Part shown: piece by piece, positions 6,724-7,433 of the stretch
Layout of the letters: each line of letters begins with the position of its first letter
Numbering within the stretch: position 1 is the first letter of the stretch
From: Acidobacteriota bacterium
GTDB taxonomy: Bacteria; Acidobacteriota; Terriglobia; Terriglobales; Acidobacteriaceae
Direction of reading: 5' to 3'
NCBI GenBank assembly: GCA_025353435.1
Contig: JANXQR010000191.1
Span: 1-7,433, forward strand
Length of the DNA: 7,433 nt
Notes under the pieces: model-generated
Told to the model about the DNA's origin: nothing
Database searches by the model: none
Seen by the model: the letters and a program-made list of their open reading frames with translations, nothing else
Program-made: the position numbers and the translations under genes

Positions 6724-6764
6724 CATGCGGGGAGTCATCTCGAGATGACTCCCCGCATGCTTTT
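6724..6764. terminator. Bidirectional terminator between phoU and dps
   Basis: Positions 6724-6759 are a perfect 36-bp palindrome: the arm CATGCGGGGAGTCATCTC is followed at once by its reverse complement, giving a stem of up to 16 bp with a TCGA loop. TTTT follows at 6761-6764 on the plus strand. On the minus strand the stem is followed by TCTTCTTC, a weaker T-rich tail. It sits between two convergent genes, 35 bp after the phoU stop and about 25 bp past the dps stop, so it can end both transcripts. Confidence 0.88.
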
Positions 6765-6784
6765 CACCACATCTATTTGGCGAA

Positions 6785-7285
6785 TCAGCGAGTGGTTTCG
6801 TAGAGGAACCAGGCACGCCGTTCGGCTTGGTCAATCCAGGTTTCGATGAGGCTCGTAGTGGCGTAGTCATTTGCCGCACTCGTTGTTTCATGTGCGGCTC
6901 GCAGGTTGTCCGCGAAGGCGCGATTGTCGGCCTCCAGTTCACTCAGCATCTCGTCAGCAGCGACAAAAGCCTTGTCATTATCGGAAATCCGCTTGACGTT
7001 CGAGATTTCGCCGATCGAGTGCAACGTTGTACCGCCGATCTTGCGCACGCGTTCCGCAATATCGTCGCCAATTCCAAAGATCTGATCCGCATGCTCGTCC
7101 AGCATCAGATGGTAGTCGCGGAAGTGTGGTCCATTCATGTGCCAGTGGAAGTTCTTTGTCTTGATGTAAAGCGCATATACATCGGCAAGTAGGGGGTTGA
7201 GAGCGCGGGTGATGCTTTGAACGTCCTCCGGTGAGAAGCCGCCGGGAGCGGTCACATTCGCGTTGTGAAGTGTCTCCGTTGCCAT
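6785..7285 (-). CDS. dps: Dps family ferritin-like DNA-protection protein
   Basis: A 166-residue protein of the usual Dps length. Dps forms a dodecameric cytoplasmic shell that oxidises Fe(II) with peroxide and stores the iron, protecting DNA. The core sequence FHWHMNGPHF...DYHLMLDEHADQIFGIGDDIAER gives the full inter-subunit ferroxidase set expected from the family: H47, H59, D63, D74 and E78. The N-terminal tail (MATETLHNANVTAPGGF) has no lysine or arginine, unlike the Lys-rich tail of E. coli Dps, so DNA binding by that tail is doubtful. I chose ATG 7285 because AAAAGGAG lies just upstream. An in-frame GTG at 7309 would add eight residues (QFLKRRK) but would leave that ribosome site inside the gene. 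It converges on phoU across a shared terminator. No clear promoter or OxyR/PerR-type site was recognised. Confidence 0.95.
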   Translation of the reverse strand: MATETLHNANVTAPGGFSPEDVQSITRALNPLLADVYALYIKTKNFHWHMNGPHFRDYHLMLDEHADQIFGIGDDIAERVRKIGGTTLHSIGEISNVKRISDNDKAFVAADEMLSELEADNRAFADNLRAAHETTSAANDYATTSLIETWIDQAERRAWFLYETTR

Positions 7286-7289
7286 CTTT

Positions 7290-7297
7290 CTCCTTTT
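7290..7297 (-). promoter_or_regulatory. Ribosome binding site that sets the dps start
   Basis: Read on the minus strand this is AAAAGGAG, followed by AAAG and then the ATG at 7285. The spacing is short (4 nt) but workable. It supports the MATETLHN start over the upstream GTG at 7309, which has no comparable site. Confidence 0.7.
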
Positions 7298-7341
7298 CAG
7301 GAATTGCACCCACGGTGAAAGGGGAAGTGAGCGCCTGTTCC

Positions 7342-7358
7342 CGCATCCTTAGGATGCG
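7342..7358. repeat. 17-bp palindrome upstream of dps
   Basis: CGCATCCT (7342-7349), a central T, and AGGATGCG (7351-7358) form a perfect palindrome. On the minus strand it contains the TAA stop of the upstream partial reading frame (7349-7351) and lies about 57 bp before the dps ATG. There is no T-run on either side, so it may be a hairpin at the end of the upstream message or an operator for dps. Confidence 0.45.
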
Positions 7359-7433
7359 AAATTTGCCACGTTTGATTCTTCGTCGATTTCGAAGGCGAAG
7401 AAAAGCGGCGCCACCTCGGTCACAGGGTCGACG
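7349..7433 (-). CDS. C-terminal end of an unidentified protein (partial)
   Basis: Reading leftward from the right edge, one minus-strand frame stays open for 27 codons and ends with TAA at 7351-7349. The peptide contains VAPLFFAFEIDEESNVANFAS and looks like a natural acidic C-terminus, and about two thirds of its third codon positions are G or C, as in the neighbouring genes. The opposite plus-strand frame gives an Arg-rich peptide typical of a shadow. The stop is 63 bp before the dps ATG on the same strand, so read-through into dps is possible. The fragment is too short to identify a family. Confidence 0.45.
   Translation of the reverse strand, partial: VDPVTEVAPLFFAFEIDEESNVANFAS

Noticed and set aside
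7309..7309. GTG at 7309 as the dps start
   Set aside because: It lacks a good Shine-Dalgarno, whereas AAAAGGAG sits immediately upstream of the ATG at 7285.
1..7433. CRISPR arrays, insertion sequences, tRNA/rRNA genes, attachment sites
   Set aside because: I saw no regularly spaced direct repeats, transposase-like protein, terminal inverted repeats around a gene, or recognisable tRNA/rRNA sequence.

Overview
The window looks like chromosomal DNA from a GC-rich Gram-negative bacterium. The best guess is an Acidobacteriota (Terriglobia-like) genome. That guess rests on protein style: a secreted beta-helix protein with a 'LPAS(F/Y)Y...KPAWWG' C-terminus, a Wza-like exporter without a lipobox, and a very long GumC/Wzc-like protein with a Pro-rich tail. 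No rRNA or marker gene confirms it.

Layout. (1) Positions 2-817 (+) hold the 3' end of a gene for a secreted right-handed beta-helix (pectate-lyase-like) protein. (2) Positions 818-1178 are a 361-bp gap with several inverted repeats and no convincing gene. (3) Positions 1179-2258 and 2255-5806 (+) form a tightly coupled pair with a 4-bp ATGA overlap: a periplasmic/outer-membrane polysaccharide export protein (Poly_export plus two SLBB domains) and a 1183-residue inner-membrane Wzz/GumC-type co-polymerase. The latter carries a degenerate BY-kinase-like domain and a tail of about 490 residues predicted to be disordered. (4) Positions 5807-6016 contain an inverted repeat and a possible 20-codon ORF whose strong Shine-Dalgarno lies in a GAAA-capped hairpin. 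(5) Positions 6017-6688 (+) encode a stand-alone PhoU. (6) A 36-bp perfect palindrome at 6724-6759 separates it from a convergent dps gene (7285-6785, minus). (7) The minus-strand end of another reading frame (7433-7349) lies upstream of dps, with its stop codon inside a 17-bp palindrome.

How the genes work together. The two central genes supply the trans-envelope part of an exopolysaccharide or capsule export machine. The inner-membrane protein would set chain length and contact the SLBB exporter, which passes the polymer outward. The beta-helix protein could bind or cut such a polymer, but this is inferred only from position. No glycosyltransferase, flippase or polymerase is visible, so this is either the edge of a larger locus or an orphan export pair. 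PhoU (phosphate signalling) and Dps (iron and oxidative protection) look like ordinary housekeeping or stress genes.

The most unusual item is the co-polymerase. Its Walker A lysine is replaced by alanine, its A' motif is incomplete, the segment between the A' and B motifs is short, and a very long Pro-rich tail stands where a short Tyr cluster would be expected. I did not find a clearly new multi-gene system, mobile element, CRISPR array or RNA gene.
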